Below, one piece after another: positions 25,035 to 32,761 of a stretch of 64,000 nt of DNA. The position numbers and the translations under genes are program-made. The notes below the pieces were generated by a model. It was given only the letters and a program-made list of their open reading frames with translations, had not been told where the DNA came from and ran no database searches. Within the stretch, counting starts at the first letter, position 1; each line of letters starts with the position of its first letter. The DNA is from Jannaschia pagri. GTDB lineage: Bacteria > Pseudomonadota > Alphaproteobacteria > Rhodobacterales > Rhodobacteraceae. The stretch lies in NCBI RefSeq assembly GCF_019655435.1, contig NZ_BPFH01000004.1:124001-188000 (forward strand), given 5' to 3'.

Positions 25035-25295
25035 CTAGGCGCAAGGAGTTAAGTTTTGGTCTTGCGCACTGCTTAGGCAGCGAGCGCAACCGGAGCTTTG
25101 TTGTCATTGGCAACTATAAAGCTTGAACCGATAACGGTGGTATCTCACCGAGCGAAAGCTAACCCCTTTAGACGTCCGTCGATCCTATTTCGGCCCCAAG
25201 GTCCCGCCAATGTGGGAGTTTGGTGGAGCCGCCGGGTACCGCCCCCGGGTCCGATCCGCTTATTACGGGCGCGTTTATCGCCATAGCGCCTTGCG
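25035..25295 (-). ncRNA. ssrA: tmRNA, circularly permuted two-piece form
   Basis: Read on the minus strand, the tag frame at 25111-25073 encodes ANDNKAPVALAA then TAA, a typical alphaproteobacterial ssrA degradation tag. The gene is permuted: an acceptor piece ends in CTCCACCA with its last A at 25221, an about 23-base spacer follows, and the coding piece starts GGGGCCG at 25197. GGGGCCG pairs with CGGCUCC of the acceptor piece and leaves a G-U at the third pair, the alanine identity signal. The T-arm would be CCGGG/CCCGG with the unusual loop GGCGGUA. Outer ends are approximate. It releases stalled ribosomes and tags the nascent chain for ClpXP. Confidence 0.92.
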
Positions 25296-25309
25296 ACGCA
25301 CCTCAGTAG

Positions 25310-25690
25310 TTAAGGGAACCCCACTCGCCCTTCAAGGCCCAGGTTGACGGTGAGAAGGGTCAGGCCCACTGCGACCTCGGTCCCAAAGAACCCCCATTTA
25401 CGCTGCGTGCGACCATCGACGATCAAGGACGTCCCGCGCCCCAGGGCCCCGCCCAGCCAAATGCAGCCCAACATTGCAAAGGCCGTGGGCGTCGCAATCA
25501 ACAGCGCGCCAATCCCGGCCACGACGAACAGCGCGCCCGAGGCCGCCCGCACCTCTGACAGGCCCATGGTGGAGCCGGTGTCCCGCAGATCCACCCTCTC
25601 CATCGTCCAAGCTGGGGCCAACCACCCCATGGCGCCAAACAGAATTGTCACCAGGGCCAAGAGGGTGTTGAGGATCTCGACAAAGGGCAT
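25310..25690 (-). CDS. DUF4345 family membrane protein
   Basis: 126 aa with four predicted membrane segments (about residues 8-26, 48-68, 70-86 and 102-119). The WLAP segment after the first helix, the GLSEVRAASGALFVVAGIG block and the closing KWGFFGTEVAVGL match the DUF4345 pattern. Function is unknown. It ends about 15 bases before the tmRNA gene on the same strand, so its promoter may read into ssrA. Predicted location is the inner membrane. Confidence 0.75.
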   Translation of the reverse strand: MPFVEILNTLLALVTILFGAMGWLAPAWTMERVDLRDTGSTMGLSEVRAASGALFVVAGIGALLIATPTAFAMLGCIWLGGALGRGTSLIVDGRTQRKWGFFGTEVAVGLTLLTVNLGLEGRVGFP

Positions 25691-25806
25691 CGGCTTTCTC
25701 CTGAGGACGGTACGGACACCCTCTCAAGTCTGCTCAAGGCCCTATGGTTCCCGCGACACCCGGCGCTTAGCCGCGCCACCGCTTTCTCGCCTGGTCCCGC
25801 GGCTCG

Positions 25807-26805
25807 TCAGCGGCCCAGGCGCCCCCGCAGGTGCGCGACCTGCGTTCGGGCCTGATCGGCTAGGGTGTTACGGGCGTGCTGCCCAGCGGACCGCAAGCGC
25901 GCAGCGAACCCAAGGGGCGGCCTTGGCCCGGGCTGTCGGATCATTGTGGGCCGTTTTGGCCGCGCCGCCGGGTCGGGTGGACCAGCAGCCAGTTCCGCAG
26001 CGTATAGATCGGCGTAGGCGCGGTGCGCCGCCGGTGCGAGCCGATAGAGAAACCGGTGACCGGGTGCGACGGCGTCCATGCCCCGGCGTGCGATATGGTC
26101 CACGAGACTGGGCTTCGGCCCATGGTAGTGGATGATTTGTGCGCGTTGGTTCACGCCCCAGTATGGCTTCCAATTCATCTCAAGTGGCAAGGCCCCTGCG
26201 CGGCCTTCAAAGAACTGGTTAAAGCTGGCCTGGTCGTGCGTGGGGTAGGTGAAGTTCCCCGTAAGACGCTCGGTGATCTGGGCACGAAATTCCGCGTCGA
26301 TGCCGCGCAGACCGGGCACGTTCATCAGCAGAACGCCGCTGTTGAACGGGTGCCACTCGGTGCGCCATCTCTCTGGGGCCACCGATAGCAACTCCGGTCC
26401 GTCCAAAACGTCGGGCAGACCCCGGAACAGAACATCGATGTCCGTGTAAAGAACGAAGGTATCTTCGGTTTCCAACCGCGGAATATCTAGCCGCAGCCAG
26501 TGCCCTGCAAACGTCTCATAGGCAGTGCCATAGGCCGGGCGCAGCAGGGGCTCCAGGCTGGGCCGGTGGCGAATGACGGTGACGCCCATGTCGCGCATGA
26601 CTTTCAGCGCCGGGGCCCGTTCCCCATAGTACAGACACACCGGTTGCAGCGTCGTATGCCGCAGGCAGGAGTGGATGGCGGCGCGCAGCAGTTTGAAGGT
26701 CCGGCCGCGCATCGCCTCGGTGTTGGCGCAAAAGTACCATTTGCGCAGTGGGATCAGGTCCGCCCGCGCGGCCCCCTCATCGGGTCGCACAGGCGGTGTG
26801 GGCAT
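25807..26805 (-). CDS. GT8-like glycosyltransferase
   Basis: 332 aa without signal or membrane segment. YTDIDVLF carries the DxD metal-binding motif, FNSGVLLMNV is the GT8 NSG block, and IIHYHGPKP is the C-terminal histidine region. Donor and acceptor are unknown. The C-terminal 70 residues are basic and Pro/Ala-rich. Its ATG (26805) overlaps the stop of the upstream substrate-binding protein gene in a TGATG, so the two are translationally coupled, an unusual partnership. Confidence 0.75.
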   Translation of the reverse strand: MPTPPVRPDEGAARADLIPLRKWYFCANTEAMRGRTFKLLRAAIHSCLRHTTLQPVCLYYGERAPALKVMRDMGVTVIRHRPSLEPLLRPAYGTAYETFAGHWLRLDIPRLETEDTFVLYTDIDVLFRGLPDVLDGPELLSVAPERWRTEWHPFNSGVLLMNVPGLRGIDAEFRAQITERLTGNFTYPTHDQASFNQFFEGRAGALPLEMNWKPYWGVNQRAQIIHYHGPKPSLVDHIARRGMDAVAPGHRFLYRLAPAAHRAYADLYAAELAAGPPDPAARPKRPTMIRQPGPRPPLGFAARLRSAGQHARNTLADQARTQVAHLRGRLGR

Positions 26806-27836
26806 CAGAAGCCGGCCTTGATCCGCTCGAATGTGGCGTTCTGCATCTCCCGCAACTCGGCGGGCATGGGCAGCTGCGCCAGGACGGGTGCCGAGATGGT
26901 GCCTAGCCCGGATGCGGTCAGGGCGTCTTCCCCTTGGCTGACCATGGCGGCGGCATTGGACTGACCATACCCCGCCTCCAGCAGCGGCACGGTCGAGGCC
27001 GGATCGAGGATCGCATTGATGTAATCGTAGGCCAGCGCCTCATCCCCAGTGCCTTCGACCATATTCACATAGCCGCAGAGCCACAGCGACGATCCTTCGG
27101 TGGCCTCGCGCTGAAAGCCGATGGGAAAGCCTTCGTCGGCCATGGTCGGCAGCGTCTCGTTCCAGGCCCAGGACACCAGAACTTCGCCCGAGGCCAGCAG
27201 TTGCGACAGCTCGGCCGGGTCGGTCCAATAGGTGCGCAGGTTCACATGGGCTTGGCGCAACCAGTCGGAGGCGGCCTCGAACTGTTCGGTGGTTGCGGTG
27301 GACCAATCGGTCACGCCGGTCGCCAGGTAGGCCAGGGCGTAGGCGTCATCGACGTTGTCGGGCAGCGTCATGCGCCCCTGATACTTGGGGTTCAGAAAGA
27401 CATCGAGGCTGGCGACATCCTCTGCGGGGACCTCATCGGCGTTATAGGCAATCGCGGTGGAGCCATAGTCCACAGGCAGGAAATACACATCCTCGGTGGC
27501 GGTGACCGCGCGGCCCGTCAAATCGGTGCTGAGGTTGGCCCATTCAGGGATTTGAGACACATCCCAAGGCTCCACGATGCCGGAGTCGACGAACTTCGTG
27601 ACCGATCCGGCGCAAATATGGGTGACGTCTGCCTTGAAGCCAGAAGACAGCTTTTGGAAGGCCTCTTCCTCGTCCCCGAAGAACGCGAAATCCGGGCTGC
27701 TGCCGTGCTTTTCGATGTAGGGGCCGTGGAAAGCGGGGTCTTCGAACCCGGCGTAGTCGAAAACGACCATATCGGCCGTGGCGGGCAGGGCGAGCAGGGT
27801 CGCGGCCCCGCCCAGAAGAATGGCTTTCAGGGTCAT
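26805..27836 (-). CDS. ABC transporter substrate-binding protein (PotD-like), orphan
   Basis: 343 aa. The first about 21 residues form a signal peptide (MTLKAILLGGAATLLALPATA), so it is periplasmic. The mature part has the type II binding-protein order: VVFDYAGFEDP, ADVTHICAGSVTKFVDSGIVEPWD, VYFLPVDYGSTAIAYN, and VSWAWNETLP, close to spermidine/putrescine-type proteins. No permease or ATPase gene lies nearby. It is followed by the GT8-like gene in TGATG overlap and preceded by the GntR regulator gene 70 bases away on the same strand. The ligand is unknown. ATG 27836 is chosen for the signal peptide; a longer in-frame start at 27899 would spoil it. Confidence 0.85.
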   Translation of the reverse strand: MTLKAILLGGAATLLALPATADMVVFDYAGFEDPAFHGPYIEKHGSSPDFAFFGDEEEAFQKLSSGFKADVTHICAGSVTKFVDSGIVEPWDVSQIPEWANLSTDLTGRAVTATEDVYFLPVDYGSTAIAYNADEVPAEDVASLDVFLNPKYQGRMTLPDNVDDAYALAYLATGVTDWSTATTEQFEAASDWLRQAHVNLRTYWTDPAELSQLLASGEVLVSWAWNETLPTMADEGFPIGFQREATEGSSLWLCGYVNMVEGTGDEALAYDYINAILDPASTVPLLEAGYGQSNAAAMVSQGEDALTASGLGTISAPVLAQLPMPAELREMQNATFERIKAGF

Positions 27837-27906
27837 TGGTCTCTCCCGTATTGGACCTTGTTTTTTGCGCACCCTAGGGGCCGCGCCGCGCCGCGGCAAG
27901 CGGGCT

Positions 27907-28644
27907 TCAGGCGCGCCCGCGCCGGGCTTGTCCGCTATGGAAAAGCCGGACCATCACGTGTTCCAGTGTGCCAAGGATCCGCCGGGCCTCGCCACCGTCG
28001 CGCGCGCGCATGGCATTGGCTAACTGTCGGTAGAGCGCGGCGATCTCGGACCGGTCGCGGTCGGGGTAAGTGATCATGTTCATCAACGGCTGCATCGCCT
28101 CCACCGCGCCGGCAAGTTGATAGCTGAGCACGGGGTTTTTGGCCGCATCCACAAAGGCCCGGTGAAAGGCCACGTCGGCGGCGCAAAAGGCCACGTCGTC
28201 GCAAGGAGCACTCAGTGCGGCGATAGCCTCTTTCAGCGCGGTCAGATCCGCTTGGTCGTGGTTGGCGCAGGCAAGGTCCGCACAGGCGCGTTCCAGGGCA
28301 AAGCGCGCCTCTGCCGCCGTTTCAAAGTCCACGGCGTTCATGGACAACAACAACGTCGAGGTCGCCACGTGCTGCGCCACCGCCGCGTCATATGTCAGAC
28401 GATTGACGAAGGCTCCGCCCGCATGGCCCCGACGCGTCCGGATCAGGTTGCGCGCAGCCAACCGTTTTAAGGCCTCCCGCACCGTCGCGCGCGAGCAGTC
28501 GAACTGCGCGGCCAGATCCGTCTCAGAGGGCAGGCGGTCCCCGGCCATCAAATCGCCTTCGGCAATCCGGGCGGCAATCTGATCGGAAATGTCGGTGGAG
28601 AGTGGCTTGGGCGGAGACAAACGCGAATTCCAATTGTCAGACAT
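27907..28644 (-). CDS. GntR/FadR-family transcriptional regulator
   Basis: 245 aa. Residues about 15-85 form the winged helix (QIAARIAEGDLMAGDRLPSE, then CSRATVREALKRLAARN), and residues about 105-235 form an FCD ligand-binding domain with the metal-ligand Asp/His pattern (DVAFHRAFVDAA). It is divergent from the DUF2182-to-acuI operon and upstream of the binding-protein/glycosyltransferase pair. A perfect palindrome covers its own start codon, so autorepression is likely. Because the divergent operon contains dmdA and acuI, a DMSP- or acrylate-derived ligand is a reasonable guess, but this is inference. Confidence 0.88.
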   Translation of the reverse strand: MSDNWNSRLSPPKPLSTDISDQIAARIAEGDLMAGDRLPSETDLAAQFDCSRATVREALKRLAARNLIRTRRGHAGGAFVNRLTYDAAVAQHVATSTLLLSMNAVDFETAAEARFALERACADLACANHDQADLTALKEAIAALSAPCDDVAFCAADVAFHRAFVDAAKNPVLSYQLAGAVEAMQPLMNMITYPDRDRSEIAALYRQLANAMRARDGGEARRILGTLEHVMVRLFHSGQARRGRA

Positions 28645-28658
28645 TTAATTGTCTGACA
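28635..28658. promoter_or_regulatory. GntR-type operator
   Basis: Arms TGTCAGACA (28635-28643) and TGTCTGACA (28650-28658) are exact inverted repeats separated by six AT bases (TTTAAT). The half sites have the GTCNGAC core typical of FCD-type GntR operators. The left arm covers the start codon of the GntR gene, and the right arm is about 50 bases upstream of the divergent DUF2182 gene. Confidence 0.75.
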
Positions 28659-28709
28659 TTTGATAGGAGAGAATCACGCGTCGCACAAGGGAACCGGGGA
28701 GGGGAGAAC

Positions 28710-29420
28710 TTGCGCCATCTGTCTCGCATGACCGCGCCCCATTGGTTGGCGCTTTATGCCGCTCTGTTGTTGGCGTGGATCGGCGTCTGGTCCATGTCCT
28801 CGCCAAGCACCTGGGCCACGGCCCTACGCGACCTGTGCTTGACGCCTGCGGCGCAGGCCGGGTTTCCGGGTCTCTTTGCCATGTGGCTGATTATGTCGGC
28901 GGCGATGATGTTGCCGACGGCGATCCCGGCCTTTGCCACCCATGACAACATCGCGGACACCCAAGACACTGGCGGCGGCGCGGCCCTCGTTGCGGGCTAC
29001 GGTGTGGTCTGGGTTGGGTTTGCGGGCGTCGCGGCCGCGGTCCAGCTCGGCGTCGGTCGCTTGGGCGCGCTGGACAGCCCTCTGCTCGCCACAACTCTGC
29101 TGGTTGGTGCGGGCGCGTACCAGTTCAGCGCGTTCAAGGATGCCTGCCTGTCCAAATGCCGCCAGCCGCTGACCTTCATGATGCAGCATTGGGACGAGGG
29201 GCCTTGGCGCATGGGATTGCGGCTCGGCGCCACCTGCTTGGGGTGCTGCTGGGCCTTGATGGCGCTCGGTCTGATCGGCGGCACGATGAGCCTGGGCTTC
29301 ATGGCGTTGGCGACAGTGTTGATGACCCTAGAGAAACTGAGCCGCGGACGCATCGTCCCGTCGGCCATTGGACTTGCTTGCCTCGCGGGGGCGGGCTTCA
29401 TGATCGGAGGAATTCTATGA
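28710..29420 (+). CDS. DUF2182 integral membrane protein
   Basis: 236 aa from TTG 28710, which follows a strong GGGGAGGGGAG site; ATG 28728 is in the same frame. Six to seven hydrophobic segments are visible (for example LALYAALLLAWIGVWSM, AMWLIMSAAMMLPTAIPAF). The YQFSAFKDACLSKCRQP and LGATCLGCCWALM motifs, with conserved Cys and His, are typical of DUF2182 proteins, which are proposed to bind metal. It is the first gene of the five-gene operon ending with acuI, and it overlaps the DUF1326 gene by four bases (ATGA). These two families are often neighbours elsewhere. Confidence 0.82.
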   Translation: MRHLSRMTAPHWLALYAALLLAWIGVWSMSSPSTWATALRDLCLTPAAQAGFPGLFAMWLIMSAAMMLPTAIPAFATHDNIADTQDTGGGAALVAGYGVVWVGFAGVAAAVQLGVGRLGALDSPLLATTLLVGAGAYQFSAFKDACLSKCRQPLTFMMQHWDEGPWRMGLRLGATCLGCCWALMALGLIGGTMSLGFMALATVLMTLEKLSRGRIVPSAIGLACLAGAGFMIGGIL

Positions 29421-30103
29421 CCAAGATTGCTGCTCCGGTGGTCACAAGCCGCCATCCCGACGCGCGCCCGACCGGCGCGGGCCTGACGCCCTGGGCGATC
29501 AAGGGCGAGTTGATCCTAAACTGCAATTGCACGGTCTTCTGCCCTTGCGTCGTGTCGCTGGGCAAACACGCTCCGACGGAGGGATACTGTCAGGCGTGGT
29601 CCGGGATCCGCATCGACGAAGGTCACTACGGCGACCAGGATCTGGGCGGTCTAAACGTCGGTCTGCTGCTGGAAATCCCGGGTCTGATGGCGCGCGGCAA
29701 CTGGAAGGCGGCGGCCTTCATCGATGATCGCGCGAACCAGGCGGCTTATCTGGGCCTGATCGAGATTTTCTCAGGCCGCGCAAAGGGAACCACCGGGTTG
29801 TTCAAACTGCTCGTGAGTGAGTTCCTGGGCGCGGAACGGGCCAAAATCAGCTACGAGACCGAGGGCAAAACCCGTCGCTTGATGGTCGGCAAGAAGATCC
29901 AAGGCGAAGTCGTGCCCGTGCAGGGCAAACGCTCGGGCGAGGATATCGTCGCCATGAACACCGAGTACTGGATGGGCCCCGACATCACGGTGGCAACCGC
30001 TAACAAGGGACGCGTTCGCGCCTTTGGCCGGGTCTGGGACTTTGACGGGCGCAGCGCTGAAATCTGCCAGATCGATTGGTCCGGCCCGGAGATCCCGAAG
30101 TGA
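29417..30103 (+). CDS. DUF1326 protein with CxC-type cysteines
   Basis: 228 aa. The family hallmark GELILNCNCTVFCPC is at about residues 31-45, with four Cys in two CxC pairs separated by five residues, suggesting metal binding or thiol chemistry. The rest of the chain (AAFIDDRANQAAYLGLIEIFSG, and MNTEYWMGPDITVA) fits the DUF1326 pattern. It is coupled to DUF2182 by ATGA overlap and to the DinB gene by GTGA overlap. The function is unknown. No signal peptide is seen. Confidence 0.85.
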   Translation: MTKIAAPVVTSRHPDARPTGAGLTPWAIKGELILNCNCTVFCPCVVSLGKHAPTEGYCQAWSGIRIDEGHYGDQDLGGLNVGLLLEIPGLMARGNWKAAAFIDDRANQAAYLGLIEIFSGRAKGTTGLFKLLVSEFLGAERAKISYETEGKTRRLMVGKKIQGEVVPVQGKRSGEDIVAMNTEYWMGPDITVATANKGRVRAFGRVWDFDGRSAEICQIDWSGPEIPK

Positions 30104-30606
30104 TCACGGCGGATTGGGTGCGCCTGATGGCGCGGCACACCGCCTGGCAAAATGGTTGGATGGGCGAGGCCATCGTCGGCTTGCCAATTGAGGAGGCCCA
30201 GGCCAATCGTGGCCTTTTCTTCGGCTCGATCTTGGGCACGGCCAACCACATCCTTTGGGGCGATCGGGCCTGGCTTGCGCGGCTGGACGCAGGTGACCCG
30301 CCCGACGTAGCACCCGCCGACCATACGCGTTTGACACCCACGCCGACGGCCTGGGCCGTGGCCCGGCAACGCACCGATGCCGCCATTCAAGAATGGGCGG
30401 ATGGTCTGACCGGCCCCCTGGACGGTCACGTGCTGTGGACCTCCGCCCTGACCGGCGCAGAAAACCGCACACCCCGTGCGGTGGCCGTGACCCATCTGTT
30501 TCTGCACGGCGTTCACCATCGCGGGCAAATCCATGCGGCCCTGACGCAAATGGGCGTCAAGACCGCCGACACTGATCTTCCCTATCTGCCGGAGGCCCAA
30601 TGGTAG
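30100..30606 (+). CDS. DinB-family metalloprotein
   Basis: 168 aa from GTG 30100, with CGGAG eight bases upstream. The four-helix bundle motifs are visible: ARHTAWQNGWM, FFGSILGTANHILWGDRAWL, and HLFLHGVHHRGQIH, which together supply the three metal-binding His. DinB/YfiT-like proteins include thiol transferases (glutathione, bacillithiol or mycothiol type) and damage-inducible proteins. The gene overlaps both neighbours, so it is co-translated with DUF1326 and with the DmdA-like gene. A role in detoxifying electrophiles made by the DMSP pathway is possible but is only inference. Confidence 0.85.
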   Translation: MITADWVRLMARHTAWQNGWMGEAIVGLPIEEAQANRGLFFGSILGTANHILWGDRAWLARLDAGDPPDVAPADHTRLTPTPTAWAVARQRTDAAIQEWADGLTGPLDGHVLWTSALTGAENRTPRAVAVTHLFLHGVHHRGQIHAALTQMGVKTADTDLPYLPEAQW

Positions 30607-31679
30607 CCCTCGCACGTTCAAACCGGGTCCGTCGGACATGGTGGACCGACGCCGTCGATAAGGCCGGATGCACGGCCTATACGGTGTACAACCGCATGAT
30701 GCTCCCCGCCTCGTTCGGCGGCATGGACGTCGATGCCGCTCACCTGAAACGGGCGGTACAGGTTTGGGATGTGGCCGTGGAACGGCAGGTGGAAATCACA
30801 GGTCCCGATGCCGACACGCTGATGCAACGGCTGACACCGCGCGATCTGTCACAGTTGCAAGTGAATCAATGTGCTTACGTGCCGATCTGCAACCACTATG
30901 GTGGTATGCTGAATGACCCCGTCGCATTGAAGCCGCGCCCCGACACGTGGTGGATTAGCTTGGCGGATGGTGAGCTGCGCCTCTGGATCGAAGGGATGGC
31001 CGAAGCCGGCGGCTACGGCGTTCAGGTCTTCGAGGCGGATGTCCAACCCCTGGCGATCCAAGGTCCGTTGGCGAATGAATTGGCGGCGCGTGTGTTTGGC
31101 GAAGACATCCGGGCGCTCAAGTTCTTCCGCCACGCGCGGTTTCCGTTCAACGGGACTGAGATGATCGTGAGCCGGACGGGGTATTCCAAACAAGGCGGCT
31201 TCGAGGTTCACGTGGAGCGTCAGGCCGATGCGATGCCGCTCTGGGATGCGCTGTTTGAGGCAGGTCGCGACTTGGACGTGCGCGCCGGTTGTCCGAACCT
31301 GGTCGAGCGGATCGAAGGCGGAATGTTGAGCTACGGCAACGACATGACGGATCTCGACACGCCGTTTGAAGTGGGCCTCGATAAATACGTCCAGGTCTAT
31401 GACTGCATCGGCGGCCCGGCCCTGAAGGAACATGTGTCTGACCGTCGGTTGATGGCCGTGGAGATGGCCGGTCCGGTCCCGAACTGCGACCGCCGCTGGC
31501 CCATCCTCTTGAACGGAGAGCGGATCGGCGTCGTGACCTCGGCCGCCTGGTCCATTGAGTTTAGCTGCGGCGTCGCCATCGGGATGGTGGACCGTCGATG
31601 GGGCGCCGGTGAGGCCGTGCTGGTCGAGACCCAAGATGGTCCGCGCACGGCAACACTCAGAGAGAAATTCTGGAGATAG
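30600..31679 (+). CDS. dmdA: Dimethylsulfoniopropionate demethylase-like protein (GcvT fold)
   Basis: 359 aa, close to the roughly 360-370 aa of DmdA. The GcvT/aminomethyltransferase fold is clear, and the specific blocks CTAYTVYNRMMLP, VQVWDVAVERQVEI, LTPRDLSQLQVNQCAYVP, GGMLNDPVAL and LSYGNDMTDLDTPFEVGL are those I associate with DmdA, which transfers a methyl group from DMSP to tetrahydrofolate and leaves methylmercaptopropionate. The immediate downstream gene acuI supports this, since dmdA-acuI is a known roseobacter arrangement. A paralogous GcvT-type demethylase of another substrate cannot be excluded. ATG 30600 overlaps the DinB stop by seven bases. Confidence 0.75.
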   Translation: MVALARSNRVRRTWWTDAVDKAGCTAYTVYNRMMLPASFGGMDVDAAHLKRAVQVWDVAVERQVEITGPDADTLMQRLTPRDLSQLQVNQCAYVPICNHYGGMLNDPVALKPRPDTWWISLADGELRLWIEGMAEAGGYGVQVFEADVQPLAIQGPLANELAARVFGEDIRALKFFRHARFPFNGTEMIVSRTGYSKQGGFEVHVERQADAMPLWDALFEAGRDLDVRAGCPNLVERIEGGMLSYGNDMTDLDTPFEVGLDKYVQVYDCIGGPALKEHVSDRRLMAVEMAGPVPNCDRRWPILLNGERIGVVTSAAWSIEFSCGVAIGMVDRRWGAGEAVLVETQDGPRTATLREKFWR

Positions 31680-31692
31680 AGAGGTTTATGGG

Positions 31693-32679
31693 ATGACGTT
31701 CAAGGCTTTGGTGGTCGAACGCGACGAGGACAAGAAGACACAGGCATCCGTTCAGGACCTGACCGAGGATCGTTTGCCCAAGGGGGATGTCACCGTCGCC
31801 GTCGAATACTCCACGGTGAATTACAAGGACGGTCTGTGCATCGGGCCGGGCGGCGGGCTTGTCCGCAGCTATCCCCATGTGCCGGGGATCGACTTTAGCG
31901 GCACAGTGGAAGCCGCTGACGATCCACGGTATTCGCCCGGCGATAAGGTCGTTTTGACAGGGTGGCGCGTGGGGGAGGCCCACTGGGGCGGGCATTCCCA
32001 AAAGGCGCGGGTCAAAGCCGACTGGCTGGTCCCTCTGCCCGAGGGATTGACCACCCGTCAAGCCATGGCTGTTGGGACGGCCGGGTTCACGTCCATGCTG
32101 GCGGTTCAGGCTCTGGAAGATCAGGGACTTAAGGACGGCCCGGTTCTCGTGACTGGCGCGGCCGGTGGTGTCGGCTCCGTCGCTGTGGCCCTGTTGTCTG
32201 CCATGGGGCGCGAGGTGGCGGGCGTCACCGGACGACCGGATCAAGCTGACTATCTGACCGCCTTGGGGGCCACGCAAATCGTCGCCCGTGAGGAGCTGTC
32301 TGAGACAGTGAAGCGTCCGCTCGAGTCCGAGACATGGGGTGGCTGTGTCGATGCTGTCGGGGGTGCCATGTTGGCGCGCCTGCTGGGGCAGATGCAGTAT
32401 GGGGCCTCGGTCGCGGCGGTTGGCCTTGCCGGTGGTGCGGCGCTGCCCGCAACGGTCATCCCCTTCCTCCTGCGGGGCGTCAACCTGCTGGGCATCGACA
32501 GCGTGATGCAGCCCTATGACAACCGTCTGCGCGCCTGGTCGCGCATCGCGGAGCTTTTGCCCATGGACAAGCTGGAGGGGATGATCGTCCCGGCAACCTT
32601 GTCCGATCTGCCCAAGCTGGGGGCGGACATCCTGGCCGGGCAGGTCCGCGGACGCGTTGTCGTTGACGTGAACGCCTGA
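31693..32679 (+). CDS. acuI: Acryloyl-CoA reductase AcuI-like (MDR superfamily)
   Basis: 328 aa, the usual length of AcuI/YhdH proteins. It should reduce acryloyl-CoA to propionyl-CoA with NADPH. The start MTFKALVVERDEDKKT, the YSTVNYKDGL block, PHVPGIDFSGTV and the nucleotide-binding GAAGGVGSVAV are family hallmarks. The gene begins 13 bases after the DmdA-like gene and is last in the five-gene operon. In DMSP-using bacteria AcuI also protects against acrylate, a toxic by-product, which fits the context. ATG 31693 is the homology start. Confidence 0.85.
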   Translation: MTFKALVVERDEDKKTQASVQDLTEDRLPKGDVTVAVEYSTVNYKDGLCIGPGGGLVRSYPHVPGIDFSGTVEAADDPRYSPGDKVVLTGWRVGEAHWGGHSQKARVKADWLVPLPEGLTTRQAMAVGTAGFTSMLAVQALEDQGLKDGPVLVTGAAGGVGSVAVALLSAMGREVAGVTGRPDQADYLTALGATQIVAREELSETVKRPLESETWGGCVDAVGGAMLARLLGQMQYGASVAAVGLAGGAALPATVIPFLLRGVNLLGIDSVMQPYDNRLRAWSRIAELLPMDKLEGMIVPATLSDLPKLGADILAGQVRGRVVVDVNA

Positions 32680-32761
32680 CCGAAGGGAACCCGTCGCAAA
32701 AGGGTGGGCGGCCCGCGCCGCCGACCTAGCTGCCTGGTAAGGGCAAGTGACGGAGGGACCT

